Positions 7,480 through 16,228 are shown, counted from the first letter of the stretch. The stretch is 42,047 nucleotides of DNA from Bacillus taeanensis (GCF_003318295.1 NZ_QOCW01000018.1:56047-98093); one strand, 5' to 3'. Translations and numbers: made by a program. Notes: generated by a model not told the origin, from the letters alone.

Positions 7480-8796
7480 ATGCTTGCTTTTTTAGGTCTA
7501 ACCATGGTACTATCTTTTATTTATTTAATAATGTCAAAACGTATGTCTCCAATTAATGCTCTAATTCTTATCCCTATTCTTTTTGGAATAATTGCGGGAT
7601 TTGGTGCAAAACTTGGTGAGATGATGCTCGAAGGAATAAGGGTTGTAGCACCTACAGCGGCTTTATTATTATTTGCTATATTATTTTTTGGAGTTATGAT
7701 AGATGCTGGATTATTTGATCCGCTCATTAAAAGAATATTAAAAATCGTTAAAGGAGATCCAGTTAAAATAGCTATAGGAACGGCAATATTAGCTTTACTT
7801 GTGGCTTTAGACGGGGACGGCACAACTACTTACATGATTACTATTTCGGCTATGCTTCCACTTTATCAAAGATTAAATATGAATCCATTTATTCTTGCCA
7901 CTGTTGCTTTGCTTTCTTTAAGTGTGATGAGCAGCATGACACCATGGGGAGGACCAGCAACAAGAGCTATAGCATCTTTAGGTCTTGATGCCGGTAAATT
8001 TTTTATCCCCCTTTTGCCAACAATGCTTGGAGGAATAGCATGGGTTATTCTTACAGCTTTTTTTCTAGGAAAAAAAGAGCGGCAACGAATTGGTATTGCC
8101 GATATTAAGTATCCATCTAAAGAGACATTAGCTGTTGCTGAATTAACTATAACTTATGAACAACAAGGAGAAATTAAACGTCCGAATTTAATATGGATTA
8201 ATCTCCTTTTAACCATTACTATAATGATTACCTTAGTAATGGGTATATTACCTGTTCCTATTTTATTTTTGATTGGTTTTGTTCTTTCTTCTATGATAAA
8301 CTATCCAAGTTTAGAGAAACAAAAAGAACGTATGCTGGCACATTCCGGAAATGCTTTAACTGTTGTGACTTTAGTATTTGCTGCTGGCATATTTACAGGA
8401 ATTTTCTCTGGAACAAAAATGGTAGACGCACTAGCACATTCATTAATTTCAATTATTCCAGATTCTTTAGGCTCTTTTTTTCCTTTAGTAGTTGCACTAA
8501 CTAGTATGCCGTTTACATTCGCTTTATCAAATGATGCATATTACTTTGGGGTTTTACCTATCCTTGCTGAAGCTGCAGCTGCTTATGGAGTCGATCCTTT
8601 AGAAATTGCCAGAGCTTCAATTCTAGGACAACCTGTACACCTTTTAAGTCCACTTGTTGCATCGACTCTTTTGTTAGTAGGAATGGTTAAAATAGATATT
8701 GGGGAATTTCAGCGTTATGCGTTTAAATGGGCCATTCTTTGCTCACTAGCAATTACTGGTGTGGCCCTATTGACTGGAGCTATTACACTTTTTTGA
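7480..8796 (+). CDS. CitMHS-family citrate-metal ion symporter
   Basis: 438 residues, about 11-12 hydrophobic helices. It matches B. subtilis CitM/CitH phrase by phrase: MLAFLGLTMVLSFIYLIMSKR, FGVMIDAGLFDPLIKRIL, ALDGDGTTTYMITISAMLPLY and MTPWGGPATRA. The family imports citrate complexed with Mg or Ca using a proton. The ATG at 7480 is chosen over the upstream TTG (7387) because GAGGAGG lies eight bases before it and family members start exactly at MLA. A terminator follows at 8863-8896. Its place beside the tct/prpF/atuA genes extends the theme of tricarboxylate use. Metal preference cannot be told by eye. Confidence 0.92.
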   Translation: MLAFLGLTMVLSFIYLIMSKRMSPINALILIPILFGIIAGFGAKLGEMMLEGIRVVAPTAALLLFAILFFGVMIDAGLFDPLIKRILKIVKGDPVKIAIGTAILALLVALDGDGTTTYMITISAMLPLYQRLNMNPFILATVALLSLSVMSSMTPWGGPATRAIASLGLDAGKFFIPLLPTMLGGIAWVILTAFFLGKKERQRIGIADIKYPSKETLAVAELTITYEQQGEIKRPNLIWINLLLTITIMITLVMGILPVPILFLIGFVLSSMINYPSLEKQKERMLAHSGNALTVVTLVFAAGIFTGIFSGTKMVDALAHSLISIIPDSLGSFFPLVVALTSMPFTFALSNDAYYFGVLPILAEAAAAYGVDPLEIARASILGQPVHLLSPLVASTLLLVGMVKIDIGEFQRYAFKWAILCSLAITGVALLTGAITLF

Positions 8797-8862
8797 TCAT
8801 CGGTTCCTATCCTCAAATTTTTAAAGAAATTAAAGAAGAAATAAAAAAGTAAGAAGTATGAA

Positions 8863-8896
8863 AAAACGCTTAATTTCAATTGAGATTAAACGTTTT
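8863..8896 (+). terminator. Candidate terminator after the citrate transporter gene
   Basis: AAAACG and CGTTTT bracket a near-complementary TTAATTTC/GAGATTAA stem (one internal mismatch and wobble), 67 bases after the stop. The tail is only modestly T-rich. Confidence 0.5.
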
Positions 8897-9060
8897 GTTA
8901 TAAAAAGAACAAACTATAAAGTTTTTCTGAAAAGCATTAATTTTTATTTAATTAGTTAAGTCGCTATATTCCTTTATTGATGAATTTTCATTTTCTATTG
9001 ATACTGTTTGAATGATAATTTTTATAATAACCTTTGCAAGGTTCTTAATTTTATATAACT

Positions 9061-9849
9061 ATGTAGTTAATAATTCCAATGGTTGAATCAAACGGGCATG
9101 ATGAATTCTCGCACTGTCAAGAACCATGACAATATGTTGACTAGGATAACGATCCAGAATTCGTTTAAGAAATAACTGAAAAGATCGGGCATTACACTGT
9201 TCAGCTTGCGTACAAAAGAAGTCACCTGTAAATGCGTCAACTGTCGCAAAAGATTGACTCTTGTGTGTTGACCATAAGTTGGCACATGCCTTTGTTTTCC
9301 TTTCTCAAACCAAGTCGCATGAAGGCGTTTGGTAGTCACGAATATGACTTTCATCTTCATAATGTAAGATCATATCGTCTGAAAAGTTTTTTTATCATGT
9401 CAAGCTGATTGAGAAAATCACGCTGTTTTTTCGGGTCAACTTTTGCCAATGTATAGGTTGGGTGCGTGTAACATAATCCCATCCGATGAAGCATATCGTG
9501 AATCCCAGTACGATTCCATGCCCAGTTCTTCTTGAACAGGTGTACTTTCAAGAATCATTTGTTTTAACGTTTGTTCTTCTTCTGATGTGAGATAAGGTGT
9601 TTTTCCTGGTGCGTAACGACGTTCAATGACTTGATCGATTCCACCTTCATTAAAGTTTTGCACATATTTTGAAACCGATTGACGATGAAGATTAAGCAGA
9701 TTGGCAATGTCGATTCCTTTATAGACTTCTATGACAAGACGCACGGCTGCCACTTTGTTTCGTTTTCTCGCATCTTTTAATGTTCGTTCATAGTCTCATA
9801 ACGCATCAATTGTCCATCCGTGATCATTTATAATTTGTAGTTGTTTCAT
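9061..9849 (-). pseudogene. IS630-type transposase, nonsense-mutated, frameshifted and truncated
   Basis: Reading from ATG 9849 (after GGAGCG) gives MKQLQIINDHGWTIDAL, then an in-frame TGA at 9798-9796, then an IS630 HTH region (VIEVYKGIDIANLLNLHRQSV). A frameshift follows at about 9520-9545, then HRMGLCYTHPTYTLAKVDP and EDESHIRDYQ (first catalytic Asp region), further shifts and a stop, and finally VMVLDSARIHHARL (second catalytic Asp). The frame stops at LELLTT next to unrelated DNA, so the third acidic residue is missing. No transposition activity is possible. No terminal repeats could be paired by eye. Confidence 0.85.
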
Positions 9850-9978
9850 TTAAATCGCTCCTTTGATTTTACTGTCTTAGGAGCAGTATTGACGATTTTA
9901 TATCCAACTTAAACGTGATGAAAAATCAAATTGAACTTATAGAGTTGGATAGCTGATTAAAAAGAGGAGTTAAATAAA

Positions 9979-11067
9979 TTGAAACACAACTATCATATTT
10001 TTAAAACAGTAGAATCTGCAGTGATAGGATTTACAGGAGCTTACCTATTCAGTGTTCTTCATTTTCCTCTACCCTGGATGTTAGGACCGGTGACCTCAAT
10101 ATTAATATGGCGCTTAACTACAAAACGAGTCCTACATTGGCCGTTTAATTTTCGACAATTAGCTCTCGTTTGTTTAGGTTTTATGATTGGTTCTTCTTTT
10201 CATAAAGAGGCACTCAGGCAAATACTAGAACAATTCCCCTTTATGATGGGTACTACTATGCTAACGGTAATATTTAGCCTATTTATTGGATCCTTAATGA
10301 TCAAGAAATCGAACATTGGAGTCGCAAATGGTATATTTGGCAGTATTCCTGGTGGATTATCACAGATAGTGGTTCTAAGTGAAGAAACAAAAGAAGTAGA
10401 TGAAACAATTGTTATTTTTATGCAAACCATACGTGCAATAGTTGTTATTTTTAGTGTTCCTTTTTTAATTATCCATGGCATCGGCGAAAATGTTCACCAT
10501 ACCCAATTGCCTCATCACGACTCGCATTTCATTATCTCATGGTGGCATTATGCTTTATTTATTATGGTATCTTTACTGGGGGTATATCTTGGAAAAGTAC
10601 TGAAACTACCAGCAGGTTCACTCACTGGTCCTTTGATTATGACTGCTTTTGTTGTAGTCTTCATTATACCAGCGCCTCCTTTGCCAGATTTTATTATTCT
10701 AATCTCGCAGCTTTCACTAGGGGTTCATATCGGCCTACAATTAAAACCCTTTATGTTGAATAATGTTAAAAGTCTAGGAATTTATACAATAGGAGGTAGT
10801 CTGGCATTGGTTATTTTTTCCTTATCCCTTGCCTTTCTCTTAACAATATGGATACCAATGAGCCTTACCACTGCGTTTTTAAGTACTGCTCCCGGTGGTA
10901 TCGCAGAAATGGTAGTGACAGCTAAAATTGTTTACGCAGATATTTCAGTGGTAAGTGGTTATCAATTATTTCGATTATTTTTTATTATGTTTATTGTTCT
11001 TCCTCTTTTACAGTATTGGATAAAAAAGAATAAGACCAAAAAGCAACATAATATTTATAAAACTTAA
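9979..11067 (+). CDS. AbrB-family integral membrane protein (putative transporter)
   Basis: 362 residues with roughly ten hydrophobic segments arranged as two similar halves, each with a Pro/Gly motif: FPLPWMLGPVTSIL near residue 28, FGSIPGGLSQIVVLSEE near 120, LPAGSLTGPLIMTAFVV near 210 and LSTAPGGIAEMVVTAKI near 305. This is the AbrB (ammonia-monooxygenase-named) membrane family; it is not the AbrB transition-state DNA-binding regulator. Function is unsettled, probably transport. The TTG start at 9979 is used because AAAGAGGAG lies about ten bases upstream and no ATG is near. It stands alone beside IS debris. Confidence 0.8.
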   Translation: MKHNYHIFKTVESAVIGFTGAYLFSVLHFPLPWMLGPVTSILIWRLTTKRVLHWPFNFRQLALVCLGFMIGSSFHKEALRQILEQFPFMMGTTMLTVIFSLFIGSLMIKKSNIGVANGIFGSIPGGLSQIVVLSEETKEVDETIVIFMQTIRAIVVIFSVPFLIIHGIGENVHHTQLPHHDSHFIISWWHYALFIMVSLLGVYLGKVLKLPAGSLTGPLIMTAFVVVFIIPAPPLPDFIILISQLSLGVHIGLQLKPFMLNNVKSLGIYTIGGSLALVIFSLSLAFLLTIWIPMSLTTAFLSTAPGGIAEMVVTAKIVYADISVVSGYQLFRLFFIMFIVLPLLQYWIKKNKTKKQHNIYKT

Positions 11068-11147
11068 AATTCCATTACTTATTTTTCTCTAAACCAGAAC
11101 TTACTTTTTTGCTATCATATTCTAATTCATATTAACGATTCATTTTT

Positions 11148-11431
11148 TCAAAAACTAAAGATTTTTTGATCTTTAAGTGTATCCTGAAATAAGAAATGAC
11201 CCTTAGAAGCAGGAATTTTCATTTCTTCACCTATTTCCGGATTACGACCTTTTCGAGCTGAGCTGCACGTTTACGTGTCTGAAATGTACCAACGTCAACT
11301 AGCTGAATTTTTTCCTCTTTAGACAGTGTATTCGAGATTGTTTCTAACAATGCACCTACTGCTTTAGCAACATCCTTTTTGCTTAACTCTGATCTCTCAG
11401 CAACAGCATTTACTAATTCTGTCTTATTCAT
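11148..11431 (-). pseudogene. HU-family DNA-binding protein, broken by a 5-bp tandem duplication
   Basis: MNKTELVNAVAERSELSKKDV and VDVGTFQTRKRAA are classic HU. The frame is then lost: a tandem AGCTG-AGCTG (plus strand 11256-11265) adds five bases and leads to a stop after EKVVIRK. Removing one copy restores RKRAARKGRNPEIGEEMKIPASK. The C-terminal beta-arm tail after that (KGHFLFQDTLKDQKIFSF) has also drifted from the usual VPAFKPGKALKDAV. The ribosome site is weak. This is a decayed paralogue; the essential hbs copy must be elsewhere. Confidence 0.85.
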
Positions 11432-11749
11432 ATCAAACATCTCATTTTTTTATATTTTATGTAGAAATAAGAGCGGCAAAAACCTTTTATCCATTTGTCA
11501 TTTGGTAAGATTCGATAAAATGGCGGTAAACTCCTGCTTTTAGGTTAGATGACATGCAGAGATTCGCTTTCTGGTGAAATGAACGATACTTTCTATATAA
11601 CAACCACTACTTTAATTTCAAAGTTCAACACGATTATTTAATTTTAAAAATAAATGTATATAAATCTATCAAACTGGCAAAACTAATAATAATAACTATC
11701 GTATTCCCCCTATTTTGAGGTAGATGCTCATTTTTTGACGTGTTTCTTC

Positions 11750-11830
11750 CTACTCACATTGACGATCGTGATTATAGATGACCATCATACTCTTTCCCAT
11801 ACTTACATCAAATGCCAAAACATGTTTCAT
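11750..11830 (-). pseudogene. N-terminal stub of an IS110-type (DEDD) transposase
   Basis: After GGAGAAACGAAT, an ATG opens a 26-codon frame MKHVLAFDVSMGKSMMVIYN ending in TAG. The FDVSMGKS phrase with its early Asp is the start of IS110-family RuvC-like transposases. Everything after the first 26 residues is gone or unrecognisable. The preceding 180 bases (11831-12010) would be the element's left non-coding end. Confidence 0.65.
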
Positions 11831-12018
11831 ATTCGTTTCTCCTTCTTTGCCAATCATAGAAGTCTTCACAGTGCCTTATCGATTCCATTTTCTTTTACAC
11901 GATCTCTATGGATCCAACATACTAAACTGATTCAAATAAGGGTGTGAAGTCGGTCGGTTTTTGAAACGGACTCTAAAATGGTCCCAGGGGCTGTTCGACC
12001 TTCCTTCACTTCTACTAT

Positions 12019-12060
12019 AAAAAAATAGTAGCACAAACCATGGCCGTGGTCTGTGCTACT
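12019..12060 (-). terminator. Strong rho-independent terminator, minus strand
   Basis: AGTAGCACA(A)ACCA (12027-12040) pairs with TGGT(C)TGTGCTACT (12047-12060). On the minus strand it is followed by TATTTTTTTATAG, an excellent U-tract. It would end transcripts coming from azlCD through the methyltransferase remnant. Confidence 0.85.
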
Positions 12061-12175
12061 AATGTTAGTATGTTTTTAAGAATAATGCGTAAGCACTTGA
12101 AAGTTTTAGTAAATAAGTTACACATAAGCCTTATCCATTAACAATTCACTATTTTTATTTTTTATGCAATTGTCA

Positions 12176-12444
12176 TTATCGTTCTTTTTGACATTTTACT
12201 ATTAAAAATTTAAATGGAGGTTTATTTTTCATATTCTTATGCGGCTCAACAATTTTCGAAAATTCCATCAGTCCATATTTTCCACACTCTTGTTTGATCG
12301 AGTCAGCATCATAAAAAACATTTTTACCCCTTCCATTATCTCGAAATAGTCTTTACCCAGTTGTTTTCCTTTTCTAAACAGTGGGGCTTCTTTTGAAATA
12401 GTAGTTTTCCTAACCCCACCAAATGAATTTAAAAAACTAACATG
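12176..12444 (-). pseudogene. C-terminal remnant of a class I SAM-dependent methyltransferase
   Basis: Minus-strand frames give [20 protein letters not shown], then [16 protein letters not shown], a one-base shift, then [20 protein letters not shown] and NKPPFKFLIVKCQKER before a TAA. The end resembles tails of Bacillus methyltransferases (a KPPFKFLIVKC-type last strand); the SAM-binding N-terminal part is missing. It abuts the azlD stop. The family call rests on the tail pattern and is moderate. Confidence 0.55.
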
Positions 12445-12780
12445 TTATGAAAAAACCATTTGCACCAAACTCATATATACAATCGTTCCCCCTGCTATCG
12501 AGAGAAGCATATTTCTCTTCCAAAAATGAAGCCCTACAACAGCTGCCGCACCAATAAATTCCGGAATTCCATGATTTCCCGATACTAAACTAACATCTTT
12601 AAAACAATAAATCACTAAAAGGCCGATTACCGCAGACGGCAGTACTTTACCGAGATACTGTACATAATCCGGTGTTCGTTTACCAGGCGGAAAAATGAGA
12701 AAGGGAAGAAATCTTGTCATCATGGTACCTAAAACAACCATCGCAATCGTAATCATTTGCTGTGTTATCGTCATCGTCAT
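12445..12780 (-). CDS. azlD: AzlD-family branched-chain amino acid exporter subunit
   Basis: 111 residues with four hydrophobic segments; the short partner of AzlC. The phrase [37 protein letters not shown] is typical of AzlD. AzlC and AzlD together export branched-chain amino acids or analogues. The ATG overlaps the azlC stop (ATGA, 4 bases), indicating translational coupling. A decayed methyltransferase gene follows directly. Controlled, by position, by the divergent MocR-type regulator. Confidence 0.9.
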   Translation of the reverse strand: MTMTITQQMITIAMVVLGTMMTRFLPFLIFPPGKRTPDYVQYLGKVLPSAVIGLLVIYCFKDVSLVSGNHGIPEFIGAAAVVGLHFWKRNMLLSIAGGTIVYMSLVQMVFS

Positions 12781-13487
12781 GTTGAGACCTCCACTTTCTC
12801 GATTGGCTTTCTAATTACAGTCAAAATTCCGAGAATTGCAAGCATCGCCGGGATAATAAAATTCATACCGCCAAAAACGAGCAAACTGACCGCTGACACA
12901 CCAAGACCAACAAGAGCGCTGTGATGCTTTTTCTCTTTCATCCACTGCTCAATGAAAATCACCACAAATAATGCCGTCATGACAAATTCGAGTCCTTCTG
13001 TATTAAATGTTACATAAGACCCGAACAACCCGCCAATTGCCGAACCGATTACCCAATAACAGTGATTTAACATTGTGACAAAAAACATAAACCAGCCTTT
13101 GTCGACATCTTTTGGCACATTCACCGTACAATTAATTGAAAAAGATTCATCGCAAAGCCCGAAAATCATATAAAGCTTCTTCTTCCCGATTCCTTTATAT
13201 TTATCAAGCATCGAAAGGCCGTAAAATAAATGCCTTGCGTTAACCATTAATGTAAGAAACAGCGCATTAATCGGACTAAATGCCGTAAGCAGTAAATTAG
13301 CTGCGACAAACTCCATTGACCCTGCAAATATTAATAAACTCATTAAAATCGGATAAATCGCTCCAAATCCTAATGAATTCATAAAAATTCCATACGCCGT
13401 TCCTAAAAAGATAAACCCTGTCATAATCGGAACTGTATATGGAAAAGCCGCACGAAAGGCCATCCATTTTTCATTTCTTTCGTTCAT
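12777..13487 (-). CDS. azlC: AzlC-family amino acid exporter subunit
   Basis: 236 residues with six or seven hydrophobic helices. The AzlC signature [23 protein letters not shown] starts near residue 12, and [14 protein letters not shown] and [10 protein letters not shown] follow. The ATG at 13487 is chosen because AGGA lies ten bases before it and family members begin at about this point. A longer frame back to a TTG at 13544 would run into the operator region. Acts with AzlD in the cytoplasmic membrane. A MocR operator (13534-13567) lies 47-80 bases upstream. Confidence 0.9.
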   Translation of the reverse strand: MNERNEKWMAFRAAFPYTVPIMTGFIFLGTAYGIFMNSLGFGAIYPILMSLLIFAGSMEFVAANLLLTAFSPINALFLTLMVNARHLFYGLSMLDKYKGIGKKKLYMIFGLCDESFSINCTVNVPKDVDKGWFMFFVTMLNHCYWVIGSAIGGLFGSYVTFNTEGLEFVMTALFVVIFIEQWMKEKKHHSALVGLGVSAVSLLVFGGMNFIIPAMLAILGILTVIRKPIEKVEVST

Positions 13488-13533
13488 GTCATTCACATCC
13501 TGATCTTTTTCTTTCTTTAGTTTTATCACAAAA

Positions 13534-13567
13534 AATCCATACAATGAACAAAATAATTGTATGGATT
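13534..13567. promoter_or_regulatory. MocR operator, azlC side
   Basis: Inverted repeat AATCCATACAA-N12-TTGTATGGATT. The same 11-bp arms with the same 12-base spacer recur at 13668-13701, 134 bases away. Two identical dyads between divergent azlC and the GntR/MocR gene mark them as that regulator's sites. Confidence 0.85.
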
Positions 13568-13667
13568 ACAATTCTCTTTATTTTTCAAAAATTACCTCTC
13601 ATGCTAAAATAAAAGCGAATTGCCGATCTTTTTGTATGCAAAACTTTTTATATCATACAATTACAAT

Positions 13668-13701
13668 AATCCATACAATACGCAATCACTTTGTATGGAT
13701 T
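13668..13701. promoter_or_regulatory. MocR operator, regulator side
   Basis: Second copy of AATCCATACAA-N12-TTGTATGGATT, ending 19 bases before the MocR ATG, so it probably gives autoregulation. Between the two copies are outward-facing half-sites TTGTATG (13632-13638) and CATACAA (13654-13660). Confidence 0.85.
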
Positions 13702-13720
13702 ATGTTAATAGAGGTGGAAT

Positions 13721-15109
13721 ATGCCCGTAAATTCATTTGATCATTATCCAATGTCTTGGAAACCTGATAAAAAAGCGTTAACCCGCCCTTTTTATAAATC
13801 GCTCGCTTCCCTGCTTGAAGAAGATATTCGGCATGGTTTTTTAGCACCGGGAACAAAGCTGCCGCCGCAGCGGGAACTGGCTGATTTTCTTGATTTAAAC
13901 TTTACAACGATTACCCGTGCCTACAAAATATGCGAAGTAAAAGGACTTATTTATGCGGTAACAGGAAGCGGAACGTTTGTCGCTCCTAATGCCGCTCGCT
14001 CGATTACTATTTCCAACGATAAAACAACAAACATCATTGACTTTGGTCTTGCCGCATCTTTTGAGCAGACAAATGCACTCGTAACAGAGACGATTCAAAA
14101 GGTTGTCACGAAAAATTATGTAGAGCAGCTTTTAAATTACAACGATCCGACCGGCATTCCGCACCACAAAACGGCTGCTCTCAACTGGATGGAAGCGTTC
14201 GGAATTGAAACAGATCACGAACATATTGCAATTGTCTCCGGGACACAGAATGCGCTGACAATTGCCTTAACCGCTTTGTTTGAACCTGGTAACCGCATTG
14301 CCACCGATTTATACACGTTTTCTAACTTTATTGAGCTTGCTAAAATACTTCATATTCAATTAGTGCCAATTCTCGGCGATGAATATGGAATGCGGCCGGA
14401 TGAACTGGAAAAGCAATGTTCAAAAATTAATATTCACGGCATTTTTCTCATGCCTTCCTGCAGCAATCCTACTACCGTCATGATTCCAGAATTTCGTAAG
14501 CGAGAATTAGCTGCGGTCATCCGTAAACACCGCTTAATTTTAATTGAAGATGATATTCATGCTTTTCTAACAGCAGGGGTAATGCCCGATTACGAGCAGC
14601 CAATGTTTAATTTACTTCCGGAACAGAGCGTTTATATTTGCGGTACCTCTAAGTCGTTATGTTCGGGGTTACGGGTTGCTTATATCGTTTATGGGGATGC
14701 ACTGCAGGAGAAAATTTTAAAAGCGATTTTTAACATTAATGTAAAAACATCTTCGCTTGATGCAGAAGTAATCACTGAACTTATTTTATCCGGAAAAGCG
14801 CATGACATTGTTGCTGAAAAAAAGCAGCTGACACAAAAAGCAAATGATCTTTATTTTACCTATTTTCCTGGCAAAAAAAATGTCGGCCATCCGCTCAGCT
14901 TTTATCGCTGGCTGCCGATTCAAGGGTATAATGACGCATGGCAGCTGGAAGAAGACTTAAAAAATCATGGCGTTCGTGTTTATCATTCCAATCGCTTTCT
15001 AAGCGGACAAGCGGCCGCTGAGCAGCACTTGCGCATCTCGCTTGCTTCGACAAACTCATTAGACGAGCTAAAAATAGGATTAGAAATATTGAAGAAGTAT
15101 CTAAGCTAA
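13721..15109 (+). CDS. MocR-type regulator: GntR winged helix fused to a class I aminotransferase domain
   Basis: 462 residues. Residues 22-90 are a GntR winged HTH (APGTKLPPQRELADFLDLNFTTITRAYK). From about residue 105 a fold-type I aminotransferase follows, with ASFEQTNAL-like entry, SGTQNAL (about 172), SCSNPTT (about 246, Asn249), EDDIHAF (about 276) and PLP-lysine motif GTSKSLCSGLR with Lys311. MocR proteins bind PLP as internal aldimine and sense an amino compound. ATG 13721 is after GAGGTGG. Divergent from azlCD and separated by two identical operators, so it most likely regulates amino-acid export. The effector is unknown; it is not clearly GabR or PdxR. Confidence 0.92.
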   Translation: MPVNSFDHYPMSWKPDKKALTRPFYKSLASLLEEDIRHGFLAPGTKLPPQRELADFLDLNFTTITRAYKICEVKGLIYAVTGSGTFVAPNAARSITISNDKTTNIIDFGLAASFEQTNALVTETIQKVVTKNYVEQLLNYNDPTGIPHHKTAALNWMEAFGIETDHEHIAIVSGTQNALTIALTALFEPGNRIATDLYTFSNFIELAKILHIQLVPILGDEYGMRPDELEKQCSKINIHGIFLMPSCSNPTTVMIPEFRKRELAAVIRKHRLILIEDDIHAFLTAGVMPDYEQPMFNLLPEQSVYICGTSKSLCSGLRVAYIVYGDALQEKILKAIFNINVKTSSLDAEVITELILSGKAHDIVAEKKQLTQKANDLYFTYFPGKKNVGHPLSFYRWLPIQGYNDAWQLEEDLKNHGVRVYHSNRFLSGQAAAEQHLRISLASTNSLDELKIGLEILKKYLS

Positions 15110-15137
15110 TCGATAGCGGATTCTCCCTATTTTGAAA

Positions 15138-15170
15138 GAGCATCTTCCTCTTTTACAGAGATAGATGCTC
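15138..15170. terminator. Bidirectional hairpin between convergent mocR and araC genes
   Basis: Arms GAGCATCT and AGATGCTC with an inner CTCT/AGAG stem, 29 bases after the mocR stop and 29 before the end of the araC gene. The flanking U-tracts are weak, so this is a moderate call. Confidence 0.55.
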
Positions 15171-15198
15171 TCGCTCTTGTTCCTGTTAAACAGAGATT

Positions 15199-16116
15199 TC
15201 AGGCGTTAATTTTCTGACCATACGTCTCCCTCATCCGCTTTATATCTTCGCGAGGGGGCAAACCAAACATCCGGGAATATTCACGACTGAACTGCGACGG
15301 ACTTTCATAGCCTACCCGGAATGCGGCATCAGCAGCATCTGTAGACTCTGTTAATAACAGACGCCTTGCTTCCTGAAGCCTCAATTTTTTTTGAAACTGA
15401 ATCGGGCTCATCGCGGTTACCTCTTTAAAATGCCTGTGAAGTGAAGCAGCGCTCATATTTCCTATTTCTGCAAGTTCCTCAATCCGAAAAGACGTTTCAT
15501 AGTTATTCATAATATGTTCGATTATGTCATTGATTCGATACGTATAACTGCCTTCTATTGCAATTTGTTCTAACGCTGCCCCGTGCTGACCTTGCAGTAC
15601 TCTATAGAGAATTTCCTTTGTGAATAGAGGTCCAAGTACCGGGATATCCTCAGGATGATCGAGCAGACGAACTAATCTTAGGACCGCATCCAACAAAGAA
15701 ATTTCGATCGAGCTAACGAACATGCCCCGCTTAGAATGTTCCTTCGTGCGAACTCGAGTTTCAGAAGCATTTAAAACCTCTACGATTTGATTCGGTGTAA
15801 ATTCAAGTTTAAGAGCTAAATAAGGAACTTCAAAAGAAGCTTTCATAACTTGCCCGGTTACCGGCAGGCCAACAGATGCAACAAGGTAATCACCCGGTTT
15901 ATACGTAAAGTGGTCTTGTCCAAGCATCACATCTTTTCCCCCTTGAACGACCATGCAAAAAGACGGCTTATAAACCCCATAAAGCGGTTCAGTTACATTC
16001 GATTCACGGATAAAAAATAAAGACGGAACAGCAGTCGCGTGAACACCATCTTCTTCTGAATAACGCTTAATAAGTTCGGCAAGTTCCTCCTGCTGTTGAA
16101 GTATTTTTCCAGTCAT
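15199..16116 (-). CDS. AraC-family regulator with AraC-type N-terminal ligand domain
   Basis: 305 residues. The N-terminal domain (about 15-175; VYKPSFCMVVQGGKDVMLG, YKPGDYLVASVGLPVTGQV) is the cupin-like AraC_N domain. The C-terminal 100 residues hold two HTHs: RIEELAEIGNMSAASLHRHFKEVTAMSPIQFQ and AAFRVGYESPSQFSREYSRMFGLPP. The ATG follows GGAGAAGCAAAT. Transcribed divergently from an aldo/keto reductase, an arrangement very common for this regulator type, so it likely controls that gene in response to an aldehyde or electrophile (inference). Confidence 0.9.
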   Translation of the reverse strand: MTGKILQQQEELAELIKRYSEEDGVHATAVPSLFFIRESNVTEPLYGVYKPSFCMVVQGGKDVMLGQDHFTYKPGDYLVASVGLPVTGQVMKASFEVPYLALKLEFTPNQIVEVLNASETRVRTKEHSKRGMFVSSIEISLLDAVLRLVRLLDHPEDIPVLGPLFTKEILYRVLQGQHGAALEQIAIEGSYTYRINDIIEHIMNNYETSFRIEELAEIGNMSAASLHRHFKEVTAMSPIQFQKKLRLQEARRLLLTESTDAADAAFRVGYESPSQFSREYSRMFGLPPREDIKRMRETYGQKINA

Positions 16117-16143
16117 ATTTGCTTCTCCTTAATTCCTACATAT

Positions 16144-16228
16144 TTGATAGTTTCATTTTATCTCATATTCGCAGCTTGCGTAAGTGGTTGTGAGAGGATT
16201 AGGCAATCTTTTGATAGAAATGAGATAA
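16144..16228. promoter_or_regulatory. Candidate AraC operators in the araC/aldo-keto reductase divergent region
   Basis: TTATCTCAT (16158-16166) is mirrored by ATGAGATAA (16220-16228), and TTGATAG occurs directly repeated at 16144-16150 and 16211-16217. Each pair flanks the centre of the 186-base divergent spacer, as expected for a looping or paired AraC site. Confidence 0.45.

Larger units (their letters stand above)
11441..12444. other. Gene-poor decay region
   Basis: About 1 kb without an intact gene. It contains an IS110-type transposase stub (11750-11830) with its probable upstream element end, a strong minus-strand terminator (12019-12060) and a decayed methyltransferase tail (12176-12444). 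Bases 11441-11740 show nothing recognisable. Confidence 0.65.

Noticed and set aside
11735..11947. 70-residue plus-strand ORF
   Set aside because: It is the antisense shadow of the IS110-type stub and its upstream region.
13488..13544. Longer AzlC with a TTG start
   Set aside because: The extension would overlap the MocR operator and lacks a ribosome site; AzlC family members start near the ATG at 13487.
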